A DNA stretch of 64,000 bases from an uncultured Prevotellaceae bacterium (GTDB taxonomy: Bacteria; Bacteroidota; Bacteroidia; Bacteroidales; Bacteroidaceae), in NCBI GenBank assembly GCA_902774925.1, contig CACYKE010000002.1, positions 26,951 through 90,950 of the forward strand. The letters are read 5' to 3'. Positions 51,353-60,461 of the stretch are shown here, piece after piece. The number at the start of each line of letters is the position of its first letter. Positions within the stretch are counted from its first letter, which is position 1. The notes below the pieces were generated by a model. That model had not been told where the DNA came from, searched no databases, and saw only the letters and a list, made by a program, of their open reading frames with translations. The translations under genes and the position numbers were made by a program.

Positions 51353-53164
51353 ATGAAACGTCAGTTCTTTAGTTTGTTCCTCATCCTCATGGCGGCAACT
51401 GCTATGTGGGCCGCTCCTGCCCTGCGCGGAGCCTTTACCGTTACTCAAGCCGATGGCACATTGCTAACCGTTGAACAGTTTGGCGACGAGTTTTTTCATT
51501 GGACGGAGACAGCCGACGGCACATTGGTAGTCCCCACGCATCAGGGATATTTCGTGGCTGTCATTGATGACAAAGGTGAACTGACGGCTTCCGATGTATT
51601 GGCTCATGAGGCCCAGCTTCGTGGTAGCAAGGAGCAACAACTGGTCAATCAACAGACTACGCGTCGCACATTGTTTCACCAACAGGGGCAACAACGGGCA
51701 CAGGCAGAACGGCGTGCGATGAGCATCTCCACTACGAACAAATATTTGCCGCATGCGGGCTCGCCTCGCGTACTGACCATCTTAGCCGCCTACCAAGACC
51801 TTGACTTCATCGTTAACGAGCCGAAGCAGGCCTTCGAACAATATCTGAATGGCGATGAAATCGTGGATTTAGGCAACAGCAACACCCTGCAACTGTGTAG
51901 CGTCAGACAGTATTTCAACAAGTGCAGTAACGGACTGTTCACTCCCCAATTTGATGTGGTCGGTCCCGTCAAACTGCCTCAAGATATGGCTTACTATGGG
52001 GGAACGACAGCTACTGGCAGCGACGACAAATTCTACCAGTTATGTAAGGACGCCTATCAGGCTGTAAAGGACTCTGTGGACGACTGGTCGCCCTACGACA
52101 ACGACAACGACGGCAACGTGGAGCTAGTATGCATCATCTTTGCAGGTTACGGTCAGAATCAGGGTGGAGAAAATAATACCATCTGGGCCAAGGCCTCCAG
52201 ACAAAACATAGCGATTGACAACGACATGAATATTTCGTTCTTCAACTGCTGTTCGGAGCTCTTCAACCCGGCCAAGTCCGAGACCTACGACTACTCGCAG
52301 TATATCAACGGCACAGGCACCTTTATCCACGAGATGTCGCATTGCATGGGACTGCCCGACCTCTATCAGACCAATGGCAACTATGCCAATAATCAGGGCA
52401 TGGAGTCGTGGAGCATCATGGACTACGGACTGTACAACCGTAATGGTTTTGCGCCATCTCCCTATAATGCCTGGGAACGAGAAGTTATGGGCTGGAGCAT
52501 CATGGAGCCTATCAGCGCTCCTACGCAAATCAACCTGCTGAAGCCGTGGGAGGATGGCGGAACGGCATACAAGATTGTCAACAGCAGCGACGATAACGAG
52601 TATATCGTCATGGAGAACATCCAGAAGCAAGGGCTTAACAAATATGCCAAAGGGCATGGGCTGTTGGTTTACCACGTGGCATATTCCTCGTCGGAAATAA
52701 ATATGACAGACCGTCCGAACAATACGGTTGGCCATCCTGCCGTTGCCGTCGTACCTGCCAGCGGACTGCTCATCAACACGGGTCTGGCAGGAAGCAACAA
52801 GAAATATACCCGTGCACAATGGACGGCCAGTGTGGCCAGCTCCACTTTCCCTGGAGACAGCGCTGTGACCGAACTGACCCTTCAGCAGGAATTGTCCAAC
52901 TACGTATTCTATAGCGGCGACCCTCTGAGCATCGAACTGCATAACATCACCGAGAGCGAAGGTGCTGTGTCCTTCGATTTCGTTGAAGCCCCCGTCTCAG
53001 GCATTTCAACGTTAAACGTGGAACGTGGAACGTTGAACGACAATAGCTATTACGACCTGCAAGGCCGCCGCATAGCCCTCGGCCAAAAGCCAAAAGCTAA
53101 CAGCCAACAGCTAAAAGCCAACAGCCTATACATCCACCAAGGAAAAAAGATAGTCATTCATTGA
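51353..53164 (+). CDS. M6-family metalloprotease with repeat-invaded tail
   Basis: 603 residues from the ATG at 51353. Signal peptide, propeptide region, zinc motif HEMSHCMGLPD, a met-turn-like SIMDYG and a C-terminal domain. The tail has the same motif as the duplicated secreted proteins (YYDLQGRRIA...LYIHQGKKIVIH), but the GCCAAAA heptamer array is inserted between its two halves and an AACGTGG array lies just before it. A functional tail loop must tolerate these insertions. Confidence 0.88.
   Translation: MKRQFFSLFLILMAATAMWAAPALRGAFTVTQADGTLLTVEQFGDEFFHWTETADGTLVVPTHQGYFVAVIDDKGELTASDVLAHEAQLRGSKEQQLVNQQTTRRTLFHQQGQQRAQAERRAMSISTTNKYLPHAGSPRVLTILAAYQDLDFIVNEPKQAFEQYLNGDEIVDLGNSNTLQLCSVRQYFNKCSNGLFTPQFDVVGPVKLPQDMAYYGGTTATGSDDKFYQLCKDAYQAVKDSVDDWSPYDNDNDGNVELVCIIFAGYGQNQGGENNTIWAKASRQNIAIDNDMNISFFNCCSELFNPAKSETYDYSQYINGTGTFIHEMSHCMGLPDLYQTNGNYANNQGMESWSIMDYGLYNRNGFAPSPYNAWEREVMGWSIMEPISAPTQINLLKPWEDGGTAYKIVNSSDDNEYIVMENIQKQGLNKYAKGHGLLVYHVAYSSSEINMTDRPNNTVGHPAVAVVPASGLLINTGLAGSNKKYTRAQWTASVASSTFPGDSAVTELTLQQELSNYVFYSGDPLSIELHNITESEGAVSFDFVEAPVSGISTLNVERGTLNDNSYYDLQGRRIALGQKPKANSQQLKANSLYIHQGKKIVIH
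53008..53040 (+). repeat. In-frame heptamer array (AACGTGG) in M6 protease gene
   Basis: AACGTTA, AACGTGG, AACGTGG, AACGTTG, AACG. Encodes STLNVERGTLND. Confidence 0.78.
53082..53126 (+). repeat. In-frame heptamer array, family A, in M6 protease tail
   Basis: Six units from GCCAAAA to GCCAACA, then GCC; encodes QKPKANSQQLKANS inside the conserved C-terminal motif. Confidence 0.82.
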
Positions 53165-54057
53165 TTTTATATCATCTCGTAGCATTCCTGATTGTAGCCA
53201 TCTGGGGCACGACGTTTGTGTTCACCAAGCTACTGCTGATGGCTGGACTGACGGCAGCCCAGATATTTGTGTTGCGTTTCATCATTGCCTACGTGATGCT
53301 TTTGGTCTATGCGCTGGCGAAAACAAACTTTCGGCTGTTCACCTCCACGTGGAAGGACGAGCTATTGATGGTGGGACTGGGTGTGACGGGCGGCTCGCTG
53401 TATTTCCTGACGGAGAACAGCGCCATGATCTATACAACTACCACGAATACATCACTGATTGTCTGCCTTTGTCCGCTCTTTGCGGCCTTGTTTGCTGCCA
53501 TGTTCTTTCGTTCCCAACGCCTGCACGGCATTCAGATTGTGGGCTCGGTAATGGCTGCCATTGGTGTCGTCATTGTGGTGCTTAACGGCCATTTCGTGCT
53601 CCACCTGTCACCATTGGGCGACTCGTTGGCCTTTGCTGCCTGCCTCTGCTGGGCAGCATATTCCCTGTTGATGATACCAGCCATCAAGCGCTACGACATT
53701 TTGTTCATCACTCGCAAAATTTTCTTCTATGGGCTGCTCTCGATGATTCCCTACTTCCTTTTCCGACCTGAAGTGCCTTCGCTCAGTTTGCTCATGCGCT
53801 CCGACGTCCTGTGGAATCTGCTGTTTCTGGGGTGTGTCGCCTCCACGTTCTGTTACTTTATCTGGAACTGGGTCATCAAGAAATTGGGAGCAGTTACCGT
53901 CACCAACTACGTCTATTTCAACCCCGTCGTCACCGTCCTCTTCGCTTGGATGATTCTCAACGAACGCATCACCATCTATTTCCTCATCGGCACCCTACTC
54001 ATCCTTACAGGCATGTATCTCTGCAATAAAAAAGGTGACTATGGCAAACGAAACTAG
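53161..54057 (+). CDS. EamA/DMT-family transporter
   Basis: 298 residues, TTG start overlapping the protease stop. Ten predicted membrane helices in two repeats (WGTTFVFTKLL at the start, LGAVTVTNYVYFNPVVTVLFAW in the second). Exports or imports small metabolites; substrate unknown. Overlaps the next start by 17 bp. Confidence 0.85.
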   Translation: MILYHLVAFLIVAIWGTTFVFTKLLLMAGLTAAQIFVLRFIIAYVMLLVYALAKTNFRLFTSTWKDELLMVGLGVTGGSLYFLTENSAMIYTTTTNTSLIVCLCPLFAALFAAMFFRSQRLHGIQIVGSVMAAIGVVIVVLNGHFVLHLSPLGDSLAFAACLCWAAYSLLMIPAIKRYDILFITRKIFFYGLLSMIPYFLFRPEVPSLSLLMRSDVLWNLLFLGCVASTFCYFIWNWVIKKLGAVTVTNYVYFNPVVTVLFAWMILNERITIYFLIGTLLILTGMYLCNKKGDYGKRN

Positions 54058-55402
54058 CAACACGACCCTGAAACGACAACTGAAAGTGCTCACCATCCCG
54101 GTATTCATCGAGATGGCGCTGGTGATGTTGCTGGGTGCCGTGGATACTGTGATGCTGAGCCGCTATAGCGACAATAGCGTGGCTGCCGTGGGACTGGACA
54201 ATCAGCTCATCTCGCTGGTATTCCTCGTCTATCAGTTCTTTTCGATGGGTGCCGCCATTCTTTGTGCGCAGTATATCGGAGCGGGACTGAGAAAGCGGTT
54301 GGTGCAGGTCGTAGGCATGGCCCTCGTCGTCAACTTGCTGGTAGGCCTGACAGTCAGCGCCCTGCTCTTCTTCTATGCCGAGCATTTGTTGCTGCTCATG
54401 GGTCTGCGACCGGAACTGATGGGCGACGGACTGGTGTATCTAAGGCTGACAGGTGCCCTGTCGTTCTTCCAAGCCCTGGCGCTGACGTTTTCGGCCTCGC
54501 TGCGTAGTGCCGACAAGGTCATCTATCCGATGGTCGTAACAGGCATTGTCAACGTGCTGAACATTATTGGCAACTACGCCCTCATTTTCGGCCATTGGGG
54601 TTGTCCGCAACTAGGTGTCGAGGGAGCAGCCATTGCCACCGCCGCCAGTCGTGCCGTGGCCATGGTGTTGCTGGCCATCATCCACTTCCGCGTCCATATA
54701 CCACGCTTCCCGTTGCATTACTTCCGCCCCATGCCTTGGCAAGAGTTGCGCAACCTGCTGTATATTGGCATTCCTGCCATGAGTGAGAACATCAGCTATT
54801 GTCTATCGCAGGTGGTCATCACCTACTTCATCAACCAGATCAGCAACGAGGCACTCGCCACCCGAGCCTACTGCCACAACATGATTATGTTCGTCTATCT
54901 CTTCTGCCTCAGCATCACGCAGGGCGGCGACATCCTTGTGGGTCACCTTGTAGGCCAACAGCGCCATCAGGCAGCCTTTATCTTAGGCAACTATTTCTAC
55001 CGCTGGTCCATGATTATCACCCTAACCGGCTCGGCCCTCCTTGCCCTGACAGGTCGTAGCATCCTCACCGCATTCACTGACAACGAGGAGATCATCACCA
55101 TGGGTATCTGGGTGTTGGTCGTAGACTGGTTCTTGGAAATCGGGCGCACATCGAACATCTTTGCCGGCAGCACTTTGCGTGCCACGGGTGACACCGTCTA
55201 TCCCTTTGTTGTGGGCGTCATTTTCCAGTGGACCATTGCCGTCGGCCTAAGCTACGTCATTGGCATCCCACTAGGGTTTGGCCTTGTGGGCATGTGGGTA
55301 GGCTTTGCCCTGGACGAGAACGTCCGTGGGGTTATCCTTGTACGTCGCTGGCGCTCTGGGAAGTGGAGGACAAAGGGGTTTGTGAAAGGCCACAAGCCTT
55401 GA
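54041..55402 (+). CDS. MATE-family efflux transporter
   Basis: 453 residues, twelve predicted helices, with the MATE motifs near GAVDTVMLSRYSDNSVAAVGL and the second-half SLSEN-type segment (IPAMSENISYCLSQVV). Drug or metabolite/cation antiporter. Its last 71 bp overlap the end of the convergent SpoIIE-type gene. Confidence 0.85.
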   Translation: MANETSNTTLKRQLKVLTIPVFIEMALVMLLGAVDTVMLSRYSDNSVAAVGLDNQLISLVFLVYQFFSMGAAILCAQYIGAGLRKRLVQVVGMALVVNLLVGLTVSALLFFYAEHLLLLMGLRPELMGDGLVYLRLTGALSFFQALALTFSASLRSADKVIYPMVVTGIVNVLNIIGNYALIFGHWGCPQLGVEGAAIATAASRAVAMVLLAIIHFRVHIPRFPLHYFRPMPWQELRNLLYIGIPAMSENISYCLSQVVITYFINQISNEALATRAYCHNMIMFVYLFCLSITQGGDILVGHLVGQQRHQAAFILGNYFYRWSMIITLTGSALLALTGRSILTAFTDNEEIITMGIWVLVVDWFLEIGRTSNIFAGSTLRATGDTVYPFVVGVIFQWTIAVGLSYVIGIPLGFGLVGMWVGFALDENVRGVILVRRWRSGKWRTKGFVKGHKP

Positions 55403-56510
55403 ACTTTATGCAGAGCATGGTAAGGTCGTCACTCTGCTTGGCGTCGCCGACAAAGGTGTGGACAGCCTGATTCATGCGGTCTATCACGCTTTTCGAGGAA
55501 GTCTGGCCGTCTTGGATGGCACGATTTAGTTCATCGAAGATTCTATCCTTGCCAAACCCTTCGTTATCGGCGTTTGTCGCCTCGTTCAGTCCATCGGTAT
55601 AGAGCAGGATGGTGGTTTCCGGAGCAATGACGGCCTCTTGCATCTTATAATTGATATCGTCAGATGCACCCACAGCCGGGTGGTGGATAATAGGCAGCAC
55701 CTCGACAGTCTTATTGATAAGGTAGGGAAAAGTATGACCGGCATTGCAGTATTGTAACAGCCCAGACGTCAGGTCGAGAATGCCAACAAAAAAGGTGAAG
55801 AACATGAATTCCGGATTGTTCCGACACAGATTTTGGTTCAGTCGCGCAACAATGCTGTCTGGCTTGTCATCCTCCATGGCGAAAACGCGAAACATGTTTA
55901 CATATACCATCATAAACAGGGCGGCAGGAGTCCCCTTTCCACTAACGTCTCCGATACAGAAATAGAGTTTATCCTCTTTTATGAAAAAATCATAAAAGTC
56001 ACCTCCGACAATCATGGCAGGTTTTATGCTACCGTAGATGTCGGCATCATCGCGCTTTGGAAAATCCATGGGTATCATTGTCATCTGGATTTTCATGGCG
56101 GTTTCAAGATCTCTTTTGATAACAGCTTCCTTGGCAGTAACCTCTTGGAGTTGGTCGATGTACAGCGTGAGTGCCTGCTGCATATTTGCGAACGAGTCGC
56201 GAAGTTGCCTGATTTCGTTGTTACGCCAGATTTCGGGCAGTGGAGTCATGAAGTTTCCCTTCGCCATCTCGTCAGTTGTCCTAGTCAGCAGCCGCAGGGA
56301 GGCAGTTTCGCGGCGGATGGCACGATAGCTCATCTTGTAGATGACCAAGAGCCCCAAAATAATGATAGCGAGCGTGAGGTACGGCACCATCCTGAACGTT
56401 GAAAATACCATCACCAGTATTGCGACGATGCTGGTGGTTATGACGGTGATTGCAAGAATGCGCCGTGACAATGATCTGTAAAGGGGAATGTACTTCTCGC
56501 TTATAGCCAT
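55332..56510 (-). CDS. SpoIIE-type PP2C phosphatase, membrane-bound
   Basis: 392 residues from the ATG at 56510. Two membrane helices (about 18-60), a HAMP-like linker, a coiled coil and a PPM/SpoIIE phosphatase domain with GGDFYDFF, IGDVSGKG and LLYTDGLNEA metal-binding motifs. Such enzymes dephosphorylate STAS proteins; the STAS gene is divergent 165 bp away. Promoter TAACTTTG is almost at the start codon. Confidence 0.88.
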   Translation of the reverse strand: MAISEKYIPLYRSLSRRILAITVITTSIVAILVMVFSTFRMVPYLTLAIIILGLLVIYKMSYRAIRRETASLRLLTRTTDEMAKGNFMTPLPEIWRNNEIRQLRDSFANMQQALTLYIDQLQEVTAKEAVIKRDLETAMKIQMTMIPMDFPKRDDADIYGSIKPAMIVGGDFYDFFIKEDKLYFCIGDVSGKGTPAALFMMVYVNMFRVFAMEDDKPDSIVARLNQNLCRNNPEFMFFTFFVGILDLTSGLLQYCNAGHTFPYLINKTVEVLPIIHHPAVGASDDINYKMQEAVIAPETTILLYTDGLNEATNADNEGFGKDRIFDELNRAIQDGQTSSKSVIDRMNQAVHTFVGDAKQSDDLTMLCIKFKACGLSQTPLSSTSQSASDVQG

Positions 56511-56517
56511 TTTTGTG

Positions 56518-56525
56518 TGCAAAGT
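56518..56525 (-). promoter_or_regulatory. -7 box of the SpoIIE-type gene
   Basis: TAACTTTG on the minus strand about 8 bp before the ATG at 56510; near-leaderless. Confidence 0.5.
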
Positions 56526-56632
56526 TACTCATTTTATATTGAAAGCATAAATCTTGCCCTGCTTTTAATTAATATTTTATTTTTTTTATTTTTTTTGCAG
56601 TATCAAAAACAAGGAATGTTGGGAAATAGTAG

Positions 56633-56640
56633 TATCTTTG
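56633..56640 (+). promoter_or_regulatory. -7 box of the STAS gene
   Basis: TATCTTTG 35 bp before the ATG at 56676; no clear -33 partner. Confidence 0.5.
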
Positions 56641-56675
56641 CAACGGAAATATTTCTGAAAACTCAAATTATAATC

Positions 56676-56981
56676 ATGGTTGATATTAAGAATGAAAACG
56701 GTGTTTATATAGCATCTTTCAAAGGAAGGCTTGACGCACCAACGGCTCAGGAAATCCAAGAAGAGATTGAAGCGTTGTTGGTTCATGCAGACAAGGAAAT
56801 CGTGCTTGACTGTGCGAAGCTTGAATACATCAGCAGCGCGGGACTACGTCTGTTTCTCCGTATTCGCAAGGAGGTCAGCGCCAAAGGTGGCAAGGTGTCT
56901 ATTTGGAACCTCGCCCATGAAGTCAAAGATGTGTTTGTGCTGACAGGATTCGACGAGTTCTTCGATTTTCACAACAGCTAA
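56676..56981 (+). CDS. STAS-domain anti-sigma-factor antagonist-like protein
   Basis: 101 residues. SpoIIAA/RsbV fold with the phosphorylatable serine motif YISSAGLRLFLRI. Would be phosphorylated by an RsbW-like kinase and dephosphorylated by the divergent SpoIIE-type enzyme. The only RsbW-like domain nearby is fused to the MATE transporter at 58689. Confidence 0.9.
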   Translation: MVDIKNENGVYIASFKGRLDAPTAQEIQEEIEALLVHADKEIVLDCAKLEYISSAGLRLFLRIRKEVSAKGGKVSIWNLAHEVKDVFVLTGFDEFFDFHNS

Positions 56982-57028
56982 ACAATCGACTTTTTGATTC
57001 CTAAAACTGTATTTATTTAAGATAAGAG

Positions 57029-58675
57029 ATGATGGAGAAAGGATCGACAAGCATCCTCAAACGGCTGGAAGAGGTGATGCGTGAGCAATGGGACTGCGAC
57101 GCATTGACGGATTATGGTAGTGACATAACCTACAAATATAGTGGCGTTGCCAAACGAATATGCTATTTCCACTTGCTGTTCGAATCACTGGGCATCAAGC
57201 CCGGCGACAAGGTGGCAATCTGCGACAAGAACAGCAGCAACTGGGCCATCGCCATGCTTGCTGTGCTCACCTACCGCGCCGTAGCAGTACCTCTGCTGCC
57301 CGACTACAGTAAGGAGCAGTTGAAGATGCTGTGCGAGCATTGTGACGCCAAGTTTATGATTGCCTCCCACCGACTGGCAAACCTGTGGCCAGAAGGTCAG
57401 TGCCCCATGTATATGATTGACGTGATGGACTTGCTGGCCATGACGCCTTCTTCATTTACTGACGAGATAGAGGATAAAGCGTACGAGCTTTTCGCCAAGC
57501 GCTATCCCAAGGGTTATACCAAAGACCAGGTACATTATGAGGCTGAGAATCCTAATGACCTGATGATTTTGAGTTACACCAGTGGCTCGACAGGTAATCC
57601 GAAGGGCGTGATGCTGCCTTGGCGCTCGCTGCAATCGAACATGCAATTCGCTGCCGATGCCCTGCCTAACAGCAAGAACATGAACATGTTTTTGATTCTG
57701 CCCATGGCCCATATGTTCGGTTTCGCCTTCGACTTCCTTTATTGTATCACCTGCGGATCTCACCTGTATATTTTGACAAAGATACCTGCTCCGAAGGTTA
57801 TCCTTGAAGCCTTTGCCGCCATCAGACCCGACTATTTCCTCTGTGTGCCCTTAGTGATGGAGAAAATCATCAATGCCAAGGTAAAGCCGGTACTGGACAA
57901 GCCCCTTATGAAAGTACTTTTCAGGGTGCCTGGCATACACAAGTTGATATGTCGACAGATTCGCAAGCAGCTGACGATAGCCCTGGGCGGCAATTTCTAC
58001 GAGGTCATCATGGGTGGTGCCGCTCTGAGTAAGGAGGTTGAAAGGATTCTGCGCATGGTGGGATTCAGGTTTACCATTGGCTACGGCATGACCGAATGCG
58101 GCCCCATTATTACTTACTCCGACTGGAAGGAGCACCGTCTGGGTTCGTGTGGCAAGGCCGCTTTGAATATGGAGGTAAAGGTTGACAGTCCTGACCCCAA
58201 GAACACCCCTGGTGAGATTATCACCAAGGGTCCTAATATGATGGTGGGTTATTACAAGAACGAACAGGCTACTGCTGATACGATTGACGAGGACGGTTGG
58301 TTGCACACCGGTGACTTGGCGGTCATGGACAAAGATGGCTTCTTCTACATTCGCGGTCGAAAGAAAAACATGCTGCTGGGTGCTAACGGACAGAATATCT
58401 ATCCCGAGGAAGCTGAAGACCAGGTGGTCAGCCATTCCGTCTTTGAAGAGTGTGTGGTAGTGCAGCGTGAGGGTAAACTGGTAGCGCTGGTTTATATATC
58501 GGATATGCTACTGCAAAAACTGGGAACGACGCGCGAAGAACTCGACTTGGAAGCCATTCGTCGCGACGTGAACCTGCATCTGCCCAGTTATTGCCAGCTC
58601 TCGAAACTGGAACAGCGAAACGAAGAATTCGAAAAAACGCCCAAGAAGAGCATTCGCCGCTTCTTGTATAAGTAA
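57029..58675 (+). CDS. Long-chain acyl-CoA ligase-like AMP-binding enzyme
   Basis: 548 residues. ANL-superfamily motifs SYTSGSTGNPKGVML (P-loop), YGMTECGP and GWLHTGDL, KNMLLGANGQNIYPEE. Activates a fatty acid as acyl-AMP and then CoA or a carrier. Located between the STAS gene and the MATE fusion, directly before an NRPS, so it may supply a lipid starter. Confidence 0.85.
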   Translation: MMEKGSTSILKRLEEVMREQWDCDALTDYGSDITYKYSGVAKRICYFHLLFESLGIKPGDKVAICDKNSSNWAIAMLAVLTYRAVAVPLLPDYSKEQLKMLCEHCDAKFMIASHRLANLWPEGQCPMYMIDVMDLLAMTPSSFTDEIEDKAYELFAKRYPKGYTKDQVHYEAENPNDLMILSYTSGSTGNPKGVMLPWRSLQSNMQFAADALPNSKNMNMFLILPMAHMFGFAFDFLYCITCGSHLYILTKIPAPKVILEAFAAIRPDYFLCVPLVMEKIINAKVKPVLDKPLMKVLFRVPGIHKLICRQIRKQLTIALGGNFYEVIMGGAALSKEVERILRMVGFRFTIGYGMTECGPIITYSDWKEHRLGSCGKAALNMEVKVDSPDPKNTPGEIITKGPNMMVGYYKNEQATADTIDEDGWLHTGDLAVMDKDGFFYIRGRKKNMLLGANGQNIYPEEAEDQVVSHSVFEECVVVQREGKLVALVYISDMLLQKLGTTREELDLEAIRRDVNLHLPSYCQLSKLEQRNEEFEKTPKKSIRRFLYK

Positions 58676-58688
58676 TAAAGTACAGTCA

Positions 58689-60461
58689 ATGACATTCACT
58701 CGCAATCCATATCTGATAACGAAGGCGATGAGGAACTTCCTGTGGGCAAGTATCCTTACGATGGCTTTGACACAGATCAACACCACAGTCGATGGCATCA
58801 TCGTGAGTCATTTGGTAGCTCCTGACGCCCTTTCGGCCGTCAACTTATATATGCCCATCTCGTTGCTCATCACCTCGTTCGGCAACCTGTTCGGCGTCAG
58901 TGCCACCATCGTTGCTGCCAGGGCGCTGGGCGAGCGCGACAAGGATCGTGTAGAGCACCTGCTGTCCACCGCCGTGCTGTCTATTATCGTTGTCGGCGTA
59001 TTGATTGCTGTGGCGGGCTTCTTGTTCCGCAATGGCATTTCCGATCTGATTTGTCATGAGGAGCGTTTGCGTCCCTACTTCATCAGTTACATGTCGGTGA
59101 TGATGTCTTTCTCCGTCATCACCATGATGTCTGTCCTGTCCAACGAGTCGGTATCCATTGACGGACATCCCGAGCTGGTAACCAAATCCATCTCGTTGAC
59201 AGCCGTGTGCAACGCTGTTCTGGACCTGGTTTTCGTAGGTGCACTCGATATGGGCATTGCCGGTTCGGCCTATGCTACCATCTGTGCCACCACCATCAAC
59301 ATCCTCTTCCTCAGCCGCCATCTTTACGGCAAGCGATGCTCATTCCGCATCCACCCCTTTGCCAAGGCCGACTGGAAGAGTCTGGGCGAGAATTCCATTC
59401 AGGGAACTCCGCTCATTACCAGTAATCTGATACTGACCGCGATGTTTCTGCTCATGAATAATATCATTCAGGACAAGCAGGGCGCCGACGGCATGTTCAC
59501 TCTCTCGGTCTGCATCAACCTGTTGTCTATTGGCATGATGTTTTCAAGCGGTGTAGGTTCAGCAACGCTCACTATCGGAGGATTCCTGCGTGGGCAGCAA
59601 GACTTTGTCGGTCTGCGCATGCTCGTCTCCAAGGCCGTCAAATGGCTTTTTGTCAGCCTGATAGTGATCGCATGCGTCATATTTCTATTCCCAGGACTCA
59701 TCAGTTCGCTATTTGGAGCCAACACACCGGAACTGACGCTTTATGCCGACCGCGTGCTACGCATCTTCGCCCCGATGCTGCCATTCATTCTGCTGACACT
59801 AATGCTGGCAAACGTTTACCAAATGTTAAGCTATATGACTCTGACAGTAGTTGTTGCCGTCATGTTCCCCGTCATTCTCATTCCTAGTTTGTTGATATGG
59901 CCGGAGATTGCCGGCAACGATGCCATATGGTATGCCTTCCCCACAACAGGTGTTTTGGTAATGGTTCTTACCTTCTTCATTACGGAAGTGTACAAGATGA
60001 GAAAGGGAAATGTCACCCACCTCACCTTAGTACCTATAGCCACCGAGGAAGAGGAGAGTGCTTTCAATATCTCTGTCCAGGCAAATGAAGAGAAAGTGTC
60101 ACAGTCTTTAGGCAGCATTCACGAATATCTCTCTCATACCGGAGTCGACAAGAAACTATCCCACGACATCGCACTATGTATCGAGGAGCTGTTGCTGAAC
60201 ATCGTGCATCATGCCGGTCGCAATATGCAAAGTCACTATATTGACGTACATATCCATATGCACGAAGGAAAGATGCTTGCTTCCGTGAAGGACGACGGCC
60301 GTGCCTTCGACCCGATTCACTTCGATATTGAGAAGCGCCAGGCAGGGCTTAAATTATTAAACGGACTCTGTCCGGAATTAGACTATCAGTACATGTATGG
60401 TCAGAACATGACCTTTATGAGCTGGAACGAAAACGATAACGAAAACGAAAAATCAATATGA
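58689..60461 (+). CDS. MATE transporter fused to RsbW-like ATPase
   Basis: 590 residues. About 440 residues of MATE fold (TQINTTVDGIIVSHLVAPDALSAVNL, twelve helices) are followed by a linker and a HATPase_c/RsbW-like domain (CIEELLLNIVHHAG, VKDDGRAFDP, KRQAGLKLLNGL). RsbW enzymes are protein kinases for STAS antagonists. The fusion suggests that the export pump itself is part of a partner switch with the STAS protein at 56676 and the phosphatase at 55332. The last codons are made of an AACGAA repeat and the stop overlaps the NRPS start (ATGA). Confidence 0.85.
   Translation: MTFTRNPYLITKAMRNFLWASILTMALTQINTTVDGIIVSHLVAPDALSAVNLYMPISLLITSFGNLFGVSATIVAARALGERDKDRVEHLLSTAVLSIIVVGVLIAVAGFLFRNGISDLICHEERLRPYFISYMSVMMSFSVITMMSVLSNESVSIDGHPELVTKSISLTAVCNAVLDLVFVGALDMGIAGSAYATICATTINILFLSRHLYGKRCSFRIHPFAKADWKSLGENSIQGTPLITSNLILTAMFLLMNNIIQDKQGADGMFTLSVCINLLSIGMMFSSGVGSATLTIGGFLRGQQDFVGLRMLVSKAVKWLFVSLIVIACVIFLFPGLISSLFGANTPELTLYADRVLRIFAPMLPFILLTLMLANVYQMLSYMTLTVVVAVMFPVILIPSLLIWPEIAGNDAIWYAFPTTGVLVMVLTFFITEVYKMRKGNVTHLTLVPIATEEEESAFNISVQANEEKVSQSLGSIHEYLSHTGVDKKLSHDIALCIEELLLNIVHHAGRNMQSHYIDVHIHMHEGKMLASVKDDGRAFDPIHFDIEKRQAGLKLLNGLCPELDYQYMYGQNMTFMSWNENDNENEKSI
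60427..60455 (+). repeat. Hexamer array (AACGAA) at the end of the MATE-ATPase gene
   Basis: AACGAA, AACGAT, AACGAA, AACGAA; encodes NENDNENEK at the C-terminus. Confidence 0.65.
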
